NCBI GenBank assembly: GCA_036939755.1
Contig: JALLAZ010000100.1
Span: forward strand, 1 to 23,418
Source of the DNA: Stephanodiscus triporus
Taxonomy: Eukaryota; Bacillariophyta; Thalassiosirophyceae; Thalassiosirales; Thalassiosiraceae
Reading direction: 5' to 3'
Length of the DNA: 23,418 nt
This document shows positions 1-9,309 of this stretch, in pieces. Position numbers and translations under genes: made by a program. Under the pieces are notes generated by a model, which saw only the letters and a list, made by a program, of their open reading frames with translations, was not told where the DNA came from and made no database searches. The stretch's first letter is position 1, and each line of letters starts with the position of its first letter.

Positions 1-1310
1 CATCATATCAATGTCATTGCCACCGCCACCGCACCGCAGGGATCCCCTCCCCCCCCTTCCCTTATGCATCCCCGCTGTCGTCATTGTCGTCATCATTGTC
101 GCTATCACTTCGTTGTCACGTCAACAAACTGCGGCACTCGGCTCCCACGCAGATTAATTTTTTGGAGCTCAAATCTCTGCCTGCCAATTTTGGCCGTAAT
201 GGAGGTAAAAAGGCCATACATCGGCAACTGCTCTTCGGATCAGGCCAACACCTGTACCCTTCTGGTAAGTGCTGGCACGTTGGTTTATTGTTTCTTGATG
301 CGCCGGCCTATTGCATGCCCAAGCAAACTACACCGGCGTTTTGCCGTGATAAATTTCCAACCGCGTCGCTCCCTCCGCAGCCCCCCCCATTGCTATATAA
401 TCATCACCCCTCTCCCCGTGCCCCTCTTAATTGTACATCCAACATGGTAGGTAGCGCTCGTGCGAGGATATGATGGGGGACTGGGGGATTCATGGTAAGT
501 AATATGTATAATATTATTTTATTTTATTTTTCCCTGCATTGTTGCCTTACCATACCCGAGGCAATGTAAATCACGTCACTGCTGACACTTATTAGGTTGA
601 AGCACTTGGTATGACGCAGACACAAGATGATCAATGCGCACCAATGTGGGGAGTATCCAGCAAGAATCTGCATAAAATAATACTTTTGCTAGTAATTCTT
701 ATTACCGACTAGACCAATACACGTGTATTGGTCTAGTCGGTAATAAGAATTACTAACAGCAGAGACATGTGCCAATATGAATTAGGCAAAGAAAGGCAAG
801 AAGCACACTATCAAGACACGTGCCTAGACCATGACAATCGAATTCCACTGAATTGATTGGGGAAAATCTGCACAATTTGCTCAACCTAATTTTTATTCTT
901 TCTCTGAATAAAGTGATCGTTATTATAAGTCTCCCATCCTCGCGATGAACCGCATTTCCTTTATGAAAACCTCATCGGTCGTCGTGTCCTTCAATTCTCA
1001 CTCTGTGCTTTTGCAAAATGTTCCATTGCATTTGTATTCTTCAAGCAGACAAAATGCAAATGCCAAGCGAATGTGTGTCTCCGTGCAAAACTGCGCCTGT
1101 TCACGTACTGTATTGATATGTGCCTCGATGGCGGGTTTGTGTTTGCCCCCTAGAAAAAATATGTTGCCCCACTTCCCCTCCCCTCCAAGCAGTACCTAAT
1201 CATCCTCATAATATTATGGCAACACAGACCCCTAAACAGAATATGTAGGCTCACAATACTCCATGAGATAGGAATTTTACTCATTGTTAAGTCGAGGTCC
1301 TTTCCTCATT
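1..1310. other. Upstream region without a confident gene
   Basis: I see no convincing long coding exon here. The first 470 bases hold short open frames, and one ATG at 199 is followed by 66 open bases and a good splice donor (GTAAGT at 265). Further donor-like sites follow the ATGs near 444 and 492, but I could not connect any of them to a protein I recognise. From about 490 to 1300 the DNA is AT-rich and non-coding in appearance. It contains the 66-bp palindrome listed separately and probably the promoter of the gene starting at 1311. A remote 5' exon of that gene cannot be excluded. Confidence 0.4.
690..755. repeat. Perfect 66-bp palindrome
   Basis: Bases 690-722 are the exact reverse complement of bases 723-755, with no spacer; the centre is CACGTG. 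As single strand or RNA it would form a 33-bp hairpin. It lies in AT-rich non-coding DNA about 550 bp upstream of the selenoprotein start. It could be a very short foldback or MITE-like element, the footprint of a recombination event, or an assembly foldback artefact. I see no transposase nearby and no clear target-site duplication. Confidence 0.95.
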
Positions 1311-2718
1311 ATGGCGACGGACAGAAGTGTTGAACTGTGTTGTGGTAGATACCATGGTAGGTATTGTACTGATTCCCATCAGTTAAAAAGATCCTTACTT
1401 CATTCTTCTTTTGCCTTCTCTCCGAAACGTTCCCCACAACATCCCCGGTCAAAGCCTCTCTGTTGTTGCAGGACGCGCGCTAGAGGAGGACCGTCAACAT
1501 GAAGGAGACAGTGGGGTGAGTGACTGGATGAGGACTATTCTTCTCTACAGTGAAGAGCGACGAGTCTGGTAAAGCGGCCTCCTGTGGGGGCGCGTGTTCG
1601 CTGGCCAAACATTTGTTTCTTTTCCATTATCTCATCGGGTTCTAAATGCAAAATGTTTCTTCTTCTTGTTGTTTGCGCCCCCAAAAGTGATTTTTACGCC
1701 CATATCGTCGACGGGGTAACCGTCTCCCAACCCCTCACATCTTCTACAAAACTTCTGACATCCAAGAAGGTCCCCTCTGTCATTCACTTTTACGATGGAG
1801 GGTGAGGTGGGTGCCGCCCCTGTGCCGCTCAGATGGAGGTATGGGCCTCGAGATATGGGAAGCAGGTTCAGTTTCTCATGGTTTGTGTGGACACAGCAGG
1901 GGTGGCAATTCAGTTTGGAAAGATGTTCGGGTTAAAGAATGTCATCAATTGCTGGATTCCTAGTCGAGGTTACATGCCGGTGGGGTGCGTTCTTTGTATT
2001 GTTTCTTTTTTACCACTTTTGGTGCGCGTTGCTAAACAAAATCCACTCTTCCACATTTAGGTATGGACAGTTGGGTTGTTCCGGGTTCATTGTCTCCGAT
2101 GGACAGGGTTGCTTTGTAAGCCGCAAGACGAAAGCGTACCTCCAGTATGGCGACGATGCCTTTAGTCATGTTGAAGAGTTACTCCGCCAGAACTTCGCGA
2201 TCCAACCCTGGACAGAAGATAGAAGACATGCCAAGATAAAAGAAGATGTCTTGGATCCCAATTGGACCTTGCCTTCCGTTGGTGTTTCGAGCATGGATCA
2301 CGAACATGAAGAGTGCGAGAAGGCTCTCTCCCTTCTACTCCGCACACATACTGTCGTATCACTTAGGGAAGCACTCGAAAAATTGACGGAGCACTTCCAG
2401 CATGAAGAATGCCTGATGAAATCATCTGGATTCGGAAGCCCTGGCGAGTCATTCTCCCCTTACGCCAACCATATCAAAGATCATGAAAGGATACTTGACA
2501 TCGGTTACTTAGAGTTGGCAAAACTAACCAAGGCAAAGGAGCCACACAAGTCTTTCTTGGCGATGACCTGCTCTGACGTTCGAGAGAACGGGGCAGCCGC
2601 CTGACCATCAGCGGCGGACATTGCCATGATTGACAAGTCCGTCGCTGAAAATATTGTGTGTGAATTTAGATTGCACGCGATAAGGTTTGATATGCTGTAT
2701 CAAGGTCGTCATACATAG
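1311..2718 (+). CDS. Candidate selenoprotein: thioredoxin-fold (UGGC) fused to hemerythrin domain
   Basis: The proposed exons are 1311-1356, 1472-1515, 1767-1984 and 2061-2604 or beyond. All junctions are GT-AG and in phase. The second intron (1516-1766) is the least certain, because open frame extends upstream to about 1688. The TGA at 1803-1805 is in frame and followed by uninterrupted coding. The motif FYDGGUGGCRPC aligns with the F-x4-C-x-x-C of thioredoxins, so Sec (residue about 43) replaces the first active-site Cys. A thioredoxin-like half follows, ending near VEELL. The C-terminal half is hemerythrin-like. It has His in DHEHEE, then 29 residues on HFQHEE (His and Glu four apart), then NHIKDH (His pair four apart). 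The last ligands (His-x4-Asp) are missing before the TGA at 2602. They appear in the same frame after it (HAIRFDMLY), ending at TAG 2716-2718. Role (inferred): selenium- and iron-dependent redox or O2/peroxide chemistry. Two SECIS-like hairpins follow. Confidence 0.8.
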
Positions 2719-2737
2719 GGATCAGATCACATGTTCC

Positions 2738-2806
2738 AAAGCAGAATGATAACCCCTCGTCGTGAAATTATGCCCCCTGTATTTTGCATCAGGTTTGACA
2801 TTGCTT
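2738..2806 (+). promoter_or_regulatory. SECIS-like element 1 (3' UTR)
   Basis: Helix I is AAGCA (2739-2743) paired with TGCTT (2802-2806). An internal loop follows, then a SECIS core: ATGAT at 2746-2750 opposite TGAC at 2796-2799, which would form the non-Watson-Crick GA quartet. Helix II starts with AACC (2751-2754) paired with GGTT (2792-2795). It continues with bulges to an AAA (2765-2767) at the base of the apical loop. The upper helix is imperfect, so apical folding is uncertain. The element starts 20 bases after the TAG at 2716 and about 135 bases after the second in-frame TGA. By sequence logic it would direct Sec insertion at the upstream UGA. Confidence 0.65.
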
Positions 2807-2896
2807 ACAGGAACTCTTGATCCAAGGCACAACCCCATCCATCTTGTTTTTTTGCATAACCATCAGGTGAAGACTACTCCACGAAAGTGGGATTTC

Positions 2897-2961
2897 TAGC
2901 AGAATGATGATGTAACATGGAACTCCACTTTTTGGAGTTGCGGTTAGGTTTGAGATTGCTT
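2897..2961 (+). promoter_or_regulatory. SECIS-like element 2 (3' UTR, tandem copy)
   Basis: This repeats the flanks of element 1. The 5' box AGCAGAATGAT (2898-2908) and the 3' box AGGTTTGA-N-ATTGCTT (2946-2961) are the same as in element 1, but the interior differs. AGCA (2898-2901) pairs with TGCT (2957-2960). ATGAT (2904-2908) faces TGAG (2951-2954). TAAC (2913-2916) pairs with GTTA (2943-2946). An AA at 2921-2922 sits 13 bases after the ATGA, just below a strong CTCCA/TGGAG minihelix (2923-2927 with 2933-2937). That is the layout of a form-2 SECIS. Conserved core and helix I with a diverged interior argue for selection on RNA structure. Confidence 0.7.
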
Positions 2962-2975
2962 TTCATCACCTTGAC

Positions 2976-2981
2976 AATAAA
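2976..2981 (+). terminator. Polyadenylation signal AATAAA
   Basis: A canonical AATAAA lies 15 bases after the second SECIS-like hairpin. Use of this site would put both hairpins in the mature transcript. The remaining bases to 3301 separate this gene from the convergent coiled-coil gene and show nothing else I can name. Confidence 0.5.
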
Positions 2982-3301
2982 TTAAAGAAACTATGAAGGA
3001 TTGTGTGTGTTGCGGTTAGTTAAATATTATTGAGAAATCAAACAGCACAAGAACATTATTGTATTTTCGGAAAAGTCCTCAAAAAGGACAAGCAGAGAGC
3101 CTTGAGGCCGACCGTAAACGTGTTTGGTGCCGCTCCGCCCTTCCCCACGTCTCATTATTTGCCTTCACTTCCAACTCGACTTCCACGAGCGCGATTCTTC
3201 TTCACAATATTCAAATTTTGCCTTCTTCTCCTTCGCTTTCTTCGTCTCGTGGAATCAACAGTCTCAGGTGCCTCAGTCAGTATCTCAAGAAAGCTTCTCA
3301 G

Positions 3302-5548
3302 TCAAAGTTTATCAAGAGCTCGTCGATACTGCAGTCCTGGCTTCACTGCTCCAACAAAATTGTTAGGGTTGTATGATAGATTGATCGATGGCCAATTATC
3401 AAGGTCTACATTGATAATCCTTCCAGGTAGGAGTGAATCGTCTGATTGTTTATTATCAGGAAGGGAGGGCAAGAAATCGGCATGGGAAGCGGCATCAGCC
3501 ACCATGGGAGCAGCCTGTGTTGCCACCCCGTATGTCTCCTTAATACTTTCAGCATACTTGTGAGTGATTTTTTCGAGAACAGATTCAAGCTGAGCAAGTG
3601 CGTTGTCTCTATTAGAAACGTCGTCTTCCTTCTCAGCGATATCCACCTGTTGGGTGCGAATCACCTCTTTTGACGCGTTCAATTCGGTCACAAGTCTGTT
3701 TACATTTGTGATCATTTTTCCATGATCATCTTTCAACATAGACATGATATCATCGTTGGTTACACATTCTCTGCGCATTTTTCGTAGGATACATCGAAGC
3801 GAGTCGATATTTTGCTCCAACGTGCAATACTTTTCTTGCATTTTCAACATCTTGTCCTCGTATTTACGATTAGAAGAAATACTTGAATGTAACATTTTTT
3901 CCAAGTCCCAGATTCTCAACCTTCGATCCTCTAACTGTTTTTGGTGTTCATCTTGATATTTGCGCATCTCAATGGCGTAAGATTTATGTATTTTCTGAAA
4001 TGCTTTGTCCAGACTGAAGTACCCCATTTGCAGCCGATTCTGCAAATTGCCAATGATGTGGCGTTGGTCGGTTTCATCCAATAGAATGGATGACCAATCA
4101 ATAACATCGGATTTGTCTTTATTGTCCAGGTGTTCCAGCATCGTACGCACTTTATCATTGATCGGTTCATGAGATGTTTTCAATTTCTGATCGTTCGTGT
4201 GCAACTCTGAGCCATTCTTGACGAGTAGATTTTCTTGCACAAGACATTTCTCGTACGTTGAGCGGGTGCAGCTTAGCAAAAGGTTAAATAACACAGATGT
4301 TTCTTGCCGAAGATGTTCCGTTTCACGAACGAGTTCATCAGTTTTTGCTAACGCCCCATCCCAGTTTTGCGGAACGAATGCTATTGAACCTCTACATCTA
4401 GCGCCTTCCAACATAGCCTGAATAGACTTGCTGTAGTATGCAGCTTCCTCGGCATTCTTTTTGGATTTATCTTCAAGGGCTCTTATTGTTGTTTCGGAAT
4501 CTGAGCACCTCGATTCAAGATTACTTATCTGACACTTCAGCTGGTGCTTCTGTTGATGAAATTCGGCTTCTTGTTCGCCGATTGCACGCTCTGCCTTGTG
4601 CAGGCATGCGCCAATTTCTTTGGTTGCAGCTTGACTCTTGACAAGATCCTGTGTCAGCGTTGAGCAATGGTCATCTGCCTTTCGGAATTGGTCATTAGCC
4701 GCCATAAGATTCTGGTATAGTTGCTCGTTTTGATGTCCGAGAAGAGACAGCTGCTGCGTGAGCGAATCCTTCACGCTTTCCAACTGCCTATTCCGCTGCA
4801 CCTGCTCATAAAACTTTTCCTCCCATTGCTTTGACTCGGCTCGGACTTTTTTTTCCTCAACCACCAGTCGCCCGTGGTCAAGCAATGTTGGTTTCTGACT
4901 CTCCATTGTAGTTTCAAGGTTTCTCTTGTCCGATTTGAGCAGTCTGACCTCTGTGTCCAGTTCATTTCGGTCGGCGACTTGGTGTTTCAGCGACAATATC
5001 TGCTCCGTTAGAATATCTTGCTCGTCCTGTCTCTTCGCCATAAAATCTACCAGACGGTCACGATCTTCCTGAGCATTAACTTTGGCCTCTACCAACTTCA
5101 TGCTTAGTGTTGTTTCCCTCTCTTCTAATATTTGCATGGAGCGCTTGAAGTTCGCGATACGGGCACTCTCTCGATGGATGACTTCCATTTGTCCTCCGCA
5201 AGTCCAACACGGCCGATGTCGCAACTCGCACCCTTCTGGGGCGAATAAACGAAATGTCTCTCGTAGGTCGATCGAGGGCAAAGAGTCAAGCGACGAGAAA
5301 CTCTGGAAAGGGTTCGTCTCGTCGAAATTTTCAATGAGACCCTGCCGTCGTGCATCAATCAAGCATTCTTTGACAACCAAAACATCTCGGTGATATGCTT
5401 TTCGGATAGCATCGAGCAATTTATTGCGCCGGTCAAGGCTTCCGCGGAGTTCATTGATTTGGTCACATACGTGATATGAAGACCTTTCGTCGGGAAAATT
5501 CTGCAATTCCCTTTCTCTCTTAGGTAAATCTGCTGCTGATTTGATCAT
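3302..5548 (-). CDS. Large coiled-coil protein of unknown function
   Basis: A single 748-residue open frame without introns. Residues 1-100 are mostly helical, with a basic segment around RKAYHRDVLVVKECL (about 49-63). A Cys cluster follows at C107, C114 and C117 (PCWTCGGQ), which could bind zinc. From about residue 125 to 660 the sequence is almost continuous heptad-rich helix full of E, K, Q, R and L. The tail (about 660-748) is less ordered and rich in N, P and D. This architecture suits a structural or cytoskeletal/centrosomal scaffold, but no named family is recognisable and the role is inference. Codon use is balanced, with no GC-rich repeat tracts, unlike the genes to its right. It converges on the selenoprotein gene. 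Confidence 0.88.
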   Translation of the reverse strand: MIKSAADLPKRERELQNFPDERSSYHVCDQINELRGSLDRRNKLLDAIRKAYHRDVLVVKECLIDARRQGLIENFDETNPFQSFSSLDSLPSIDLRETFRLFAPEGCELRHRPCWTCGGQMEVIHRESARIANFKRSMQILEERETTLSMKLVEAKVNAQEDRDRLVDFMAKRQDEQDILTEQILSLKHQVADRNELDTEVRLLKSDKRNLETTMESQKPTLLDHGRLVVEEKKVRAESKQWEEKFYEQVQRNRQLESVKDSLTQQLSLLGHQNEQLYQNLMAANDQFRKADDHCSTLTQDLVKSQAATKEIGACLHKAERAIGEQEAEFHQQKHQLKCQISNLESRCSDSETTIRALEDKSKKNAEEAAYYSKSIQAMLEGARCRGSIAFVPQNWDGALAKTDELVRETEHLRQETSVLFNLLLSCTRSTYEKCLVQENLLVKNGSELHTNDQKLKTSHEPINDKVRTMLEHLDNKDKSDVIDWSSILLDETDQRHIIGNLQNRLQMGYFSLDKAFQKIHKSYAIEMRKYQDEHQKQLEDRRLRIWDLEKMLHSSISSNRKYEDKMLKMQEKYCTLEQNIDSLRCILRKMRRECVTNDDIMSMLKDDHGKMITNVNRLVTELNASKEVIRTQQVDIAEKEDDVSNRDNALAQLESVLEKITHKYAESIKETYGVATQAAPMVADAASHADFLPSLPDNKQSDDSLLPGRIINVDLDNWPSINLSYNPNNFVGAVKPGLQYRRALDKL

Positions 5549-6134
5549 TCCAACATTTCGCGGACAACATTCGCTATTGGTTAGTATTTGTTGGAGGGCT
5601 GGGAGAGAAAATTTAAAAAATGCAGCCAGACGATATTGTAAGTAGGTCCAGCATCGTCACGTCAAGAAGTCACTACCTCCTCCAATATGAAAGTTGCTGC
5701 AATGATGTAGGGGAGTGCCTATATGCCAATAACAATACGTGCTGTAAAGTTGGGAAGAATGGAGTTGTAGGAAAGAGAGTCAACAAACACGCCAGCTTTG
5801 GGAGGAGCGGAAATTACCTGCTTCCCCGACTGACAGAAAAAAGAACAGCATTAACACTGGAATAACAAAAGTTCTAATTCTAAATGTGATTAACAAACTG
5901 CATACTTACCTCAGCAGCATTGCATTCCGTTGCGTGTGTTCTTTGTCATGGAAGGGGAAAAACAAATTATCATATCGAGGAACGCGGAGAAACTGGAATG
6001 TTTCCGATCCGTATATTGTATCGGCACGCCGGCATAACATCGCCTCCTCGGACGTCAAACAGGTAATCAAGGAAAATCTCGCAACGCTACGTTCCAAGGC
6101 AAGTTGTTCGGTCCTGCCGTCATTGTGTGGTATG
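5549..6134. other. Intergenic: coiled-coil gene promoter side and PRMT7 3' flank
   Basis: This 586-bp stretch lies upstream of the coiled-coil gene and downstream of the PRMT7-type gene, both on the minus strand. It is AT-balanced. Short open frames occur on both strands (for example plus 5620-5865 and 5886-6305), but none resembles a protein and the last runs into the PRMT7 C-terminus. I see no RNA gene or repeat. Confidence 0.5.
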
Positions 6135-7936
6135 CTATTGAAGATGCACCTCAAAAGTAAATGTATGATCTTCAATACCGTCAGGATCAACGCCAAAGGA
6201 TGCCTTACAGTAAACATTGGCACCAGCTGCAACATGTTCATCCGTAAAAGCGAATGGCTTGGACAATTTTCGGACGAGTTGTCGATGCGAATACGATGCA
6301 GTTGATATCATAGCAAAGTGATCTCCGGCGCCACCAGATTCATCAACCACACGACAGGCATAGTCAACCCAAAACACGACAGCATGGGCAATACCGGCCG
6401 AGATCAATTCTGCCGCGCAATCCGCTCCTGTTTCTATTGTTGGAGTCTCGCCTTCGTACGATATTCTGGCCACAGAACAACTTTCGGAAATTCTTCTGTA
6501 TCGATACTGCCACATGGGTAGCGACACGTCGTAGGTGTGATATCGATCGCCGTAATAGTTCACGGAGGAATGCCTAAGACCAGAGACTAGACCACTTCCA
6601 TCGCCGACTTTCCCATACGCTGAGAAGAATTCATCGAACTCGACTACACACGCCATGACGTTCGCATAAGCCGGCACAGAGAGAGCGGCTGGAGAGATCA
6701 CTCCTCGTTTCTTCAACGAGCGAACGGTGTAAAAGTAATTGAGTGCCTCTTGGAGGTGCCAGCCTTCTAAAATTTCATAGTAAGGCTCAGCGACAACGAT
6801 TTCAGCTGCACAGCCAGACATGTTTTCCACTGAGATGTGCTCCGCAAGGCCGTGAATGATACGAAATTCGGCACCCGCCCGAGGTAAACCATTGCCAACC
6901 TGTGCCACCGTAGCCGCGACCGTTGGTAAAGTTCCGGAGCTACTTTCTATGCTCGTCACATTACGTGCACCCAAAACCGATGCAATCATGGCACAAAGTC
7001 CAAAGTCCGAAAGATCGAGTAATGGTGCATCCCGGCCTTTTGATTCGATGCAATATCGAATTGAAACTTTCAAAGTGCGAGTTCGAGATGCATCGTTGAG
7101 CTGAAGGGCTCGTGTTGTAGAAATATAATGACTCAATGGTGGGCAAACTGTTTCGTTATGTTCATCCATTTTACGACGTTGCACTGGTCTTGAGTCGCCG
7201 TCCTCATCGTTCTGAACTTGACCTGCACAATATGCACTGCTATTCATGTCGATGGAGAATGAGATCGAGCTGTCGTCGTGGGATGCAATTATATTCATGG
7301 GAGAACCCCTCGTCAACCTCCTCGATCCCACGGCGTTATTATCCGAATGACCATCCCCAAAGACGAACAGACACTGCTGCCAATGGTCCTGCCAAAGCGA
7401 TTCGTTGCCATCCTTGGTCTTCTCGCCGCCAATGCCAGATGTGTACCTCATAGGCTTGGTGGAGTAGGTGCAGGAATCGCATAAGTCGAGCTCCCACCAG
7501 AATAGGACGCCGTGACACTCCCCGTCGGCCGTAGGAGAAATGCGCGTGATCGTGGACCGTCCGGTCGGGGGAGGGAGAGAATCCGCGCCGGAGGCGAAGT
7601 CGAAGTCCAGTACCATCGCGGGCTCGGCGAGCGGACGGATGCCCCTGAAATCGCCATCCCCCCCGTAGCCCGTCAGATTGGCGGACGGATCCCGGTATCC
7701 CTCGTCGAGCATGGCGTCGGCGTGAAGGGGGACCGTGATGCCCCCGACGACACTCCCTCCTCCCGTCGAATCGTCGCGACGACGCGGAGCTCCCAACAAC
7801 GCGCCCCCGTCGTACTGGGCGGCGTCGGCGTCGGTCGACGGCCGGACCCCGCCGGAAGCCAAACGGAACGCCCGGGGGTCCGGTCCCGCGAATGCCGACA
7901 CGGCGTTCACGACGACGGACGGCCCCCTCCCCGCCC

Positions 7937-7978
<42 letters not shown>

Positions 7979-8906
7979 CCTCCACCGGCACGGCGTACAC
8001 GCGCGCCCGTCTCGGAACGACGATCGCGTCCGGACGGAGGTGACGAACCCAAGCGTCGCGTATCGACGGCAGCGCGCCTTCGCCAAGGAGGCCGGAATCG
8101 AGCAGCTCCGACGTGCACGCGTCCGCCCTCTCGTCGTCGTCGTCGTCGTCGTAAATGACGAAATCGGCATCGGTCGAATGGCGCTCGATCACCTCGACGT
8201 GATCCGACAGGCCGTTCTCGTCGATTGTCATACGGGCGAGGCGGGCCATGGCGGACGCCATCTCGACGGACGTCACGCGCGCCCCCTTCGTCGCGCCGTC
8301 GGCGTCGAGAAGGCCCGCGGCGTCGAGGGCGTGCCGCGCTCCCATCATCGCCAGGAGGCCGGTGCCGGACCCGATGTCGAGGATGCGTATTATCGCCCTC
8401 GTCGCCCCCCTCCCCCCCCCGCCGCCGCCGCCGTCGTCGTCGCGTCCGACGGAGGAGGAGGAGGAGGAGGAGGAGGAGGAGGATCCGGCGGCGACGCGCC
8501 TCCCGACCAAGACTTGACACGCCTCCCGTATCGCGACGTCGTACATGCGATTGCGCCGACGATCGTTGAGCATCGGCAGGGCCCACGTCTTCGTGCGTAG
8601 GTGTCGGACGATCCCTTCGTCCTCCTCCGCGGCCGGGGATGGGTGGATGTCGAAGTCGTCATCGTCCCCGACGTCGCTCGCGGCGGCGGCGGCGGCATTC
8701 GTCGCGGCCGTCGTCGCGACGGACCTCCAGACGACCCCGCCGTTCTCCTCGTCGAGGCAAGCCACGAGGACGATTTCGACGGGAGTAGTGGACGACGACG
8801 CCGACCCGTCGTCGTCAACGTCGTCATTTTTGACCGTCACGACCACCGCCTCGTTGTAGCGGGCCGATCGAACGGCTTCGGTTATGGCGGCTTGGGCATC
8901 CATCAT
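6135..8906 (-). CDS. PRMT7: Protein arginine N-methyltransferase, PRMT7-type
   Basis: A 923-residue intronless frame. It would transfer methyl from S-adenosylmethionine to arginines in nuclear or cytosolic proteins. The first methyltransferase domain shows the pre-motif MLNDRRRNRMYDVAI (112-126), motif I LDIGSGTG (176-183), post-I VEM (214-216), and the double-E loop SELLDSGLLGEGALP with E267 and E276. The second, degenerate methyltransferase-like domain typical of PRMT7 occupies roughly residues 600-923 (DLSDFGLCAMIASVLGA, then AEPYYEILEG, then FWVDYA). The family is usually near 700 residues. The excess is an N-terminal extension plus poly-Ser, poly-Gly and poly-Asp inserts. Base composition changes inside the gene: the 5' half (7450-8906) is GC-rich with TCG repeats, the 3' half is ordinary. 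It shares a short upstream region with the divergent gene at 9136. PRMT9 is the main alternative. Confidence 0.9.
7938..7975. repeat. (CGA)n trinucleotide tract in PRMT7
   Basis: About twelve CGA/GAC units. On the coding (minus) strand they are TCG and add a run of Ser between the double-E loop and the rest of the first domain. Confidence 0.9.
8451..8482. repeat. (GGA)n trinucleotide tract in PRMT7
   Basis: About ten GGA units, read as TCC Ser codons on the minus strand. They fall in a linker just before the SAM-binding motif I. A C-rich, GCC-repeat stretch follows directly at 8405-8440 (poly-Gly/Asp). Confidence 0.9.
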
Positions 8907-9135
8907 CCATCGTCCGTCGCGTCGTCCTCACCTCGGTGTGTTTTTTAGAGTGTTTCTGTTAAGTCCCGACCACCCTGGAGGTCATCTAATATCCCTCAAC
9001 TCCACTATGGTGTTTGGCTGTTTCTTATGCCCCGACTTTTATGGTAAATACTTGCACAATTAATTATTCACCAAGGACGTCATTTTTCTGGTCTCCGCAA
9101 CCTCCGTCCCCGTCTCTTTACCCTCTCTATTAACA
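8907..9135. promoter_or_regulatory. Short divergent (bidirectional) promoter region
   Basis: These 229 bases separate the start codons of the PRMT7-type gene (minus) and the unknown gene at 9136 (plus). The composition drops from about 70% GC in the flanking exons to AT-rich here. Both 5' UTRs and any core promoter must fit within it. I see no unambiguous TATA box. Confidence 0.5.
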
Positions 9136-9276
9136 ATGGCCATCACCGCGTCCGCGGAAGGGTCGCAATCCTCGCGGCTGGCCGTCGCCGTGGGGGCGGA
9201 TGCGGTGGTCGTCGTCCCACCCCCCGCCACCGTCGACGGCGGGACGTCCCTCGGCAGCCGACGACGGCGGCGCGAG

Positions 9277-9309
<33 letters not shown>

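Noticed and set aside
1802..1832. GT-AG pair that could be a tiny intron removing the TGA at 1803
   Set aside because: It is 31 nt, shorter than other introns here (71 nt or more), breaks the reading frame, and would delete the GGCRPC motif that completes the active site.
7339..8600. Long antisense frames (415 aa minus, 362 aa plus) over the PRMT7 N-terminal half
   Set aside because: They are rich in Arg, Gly, Val and repeats, lack domains, and overlap the frame that carries clear methyltransferase motifs. GC-rich CGA repeats keep all frames open.
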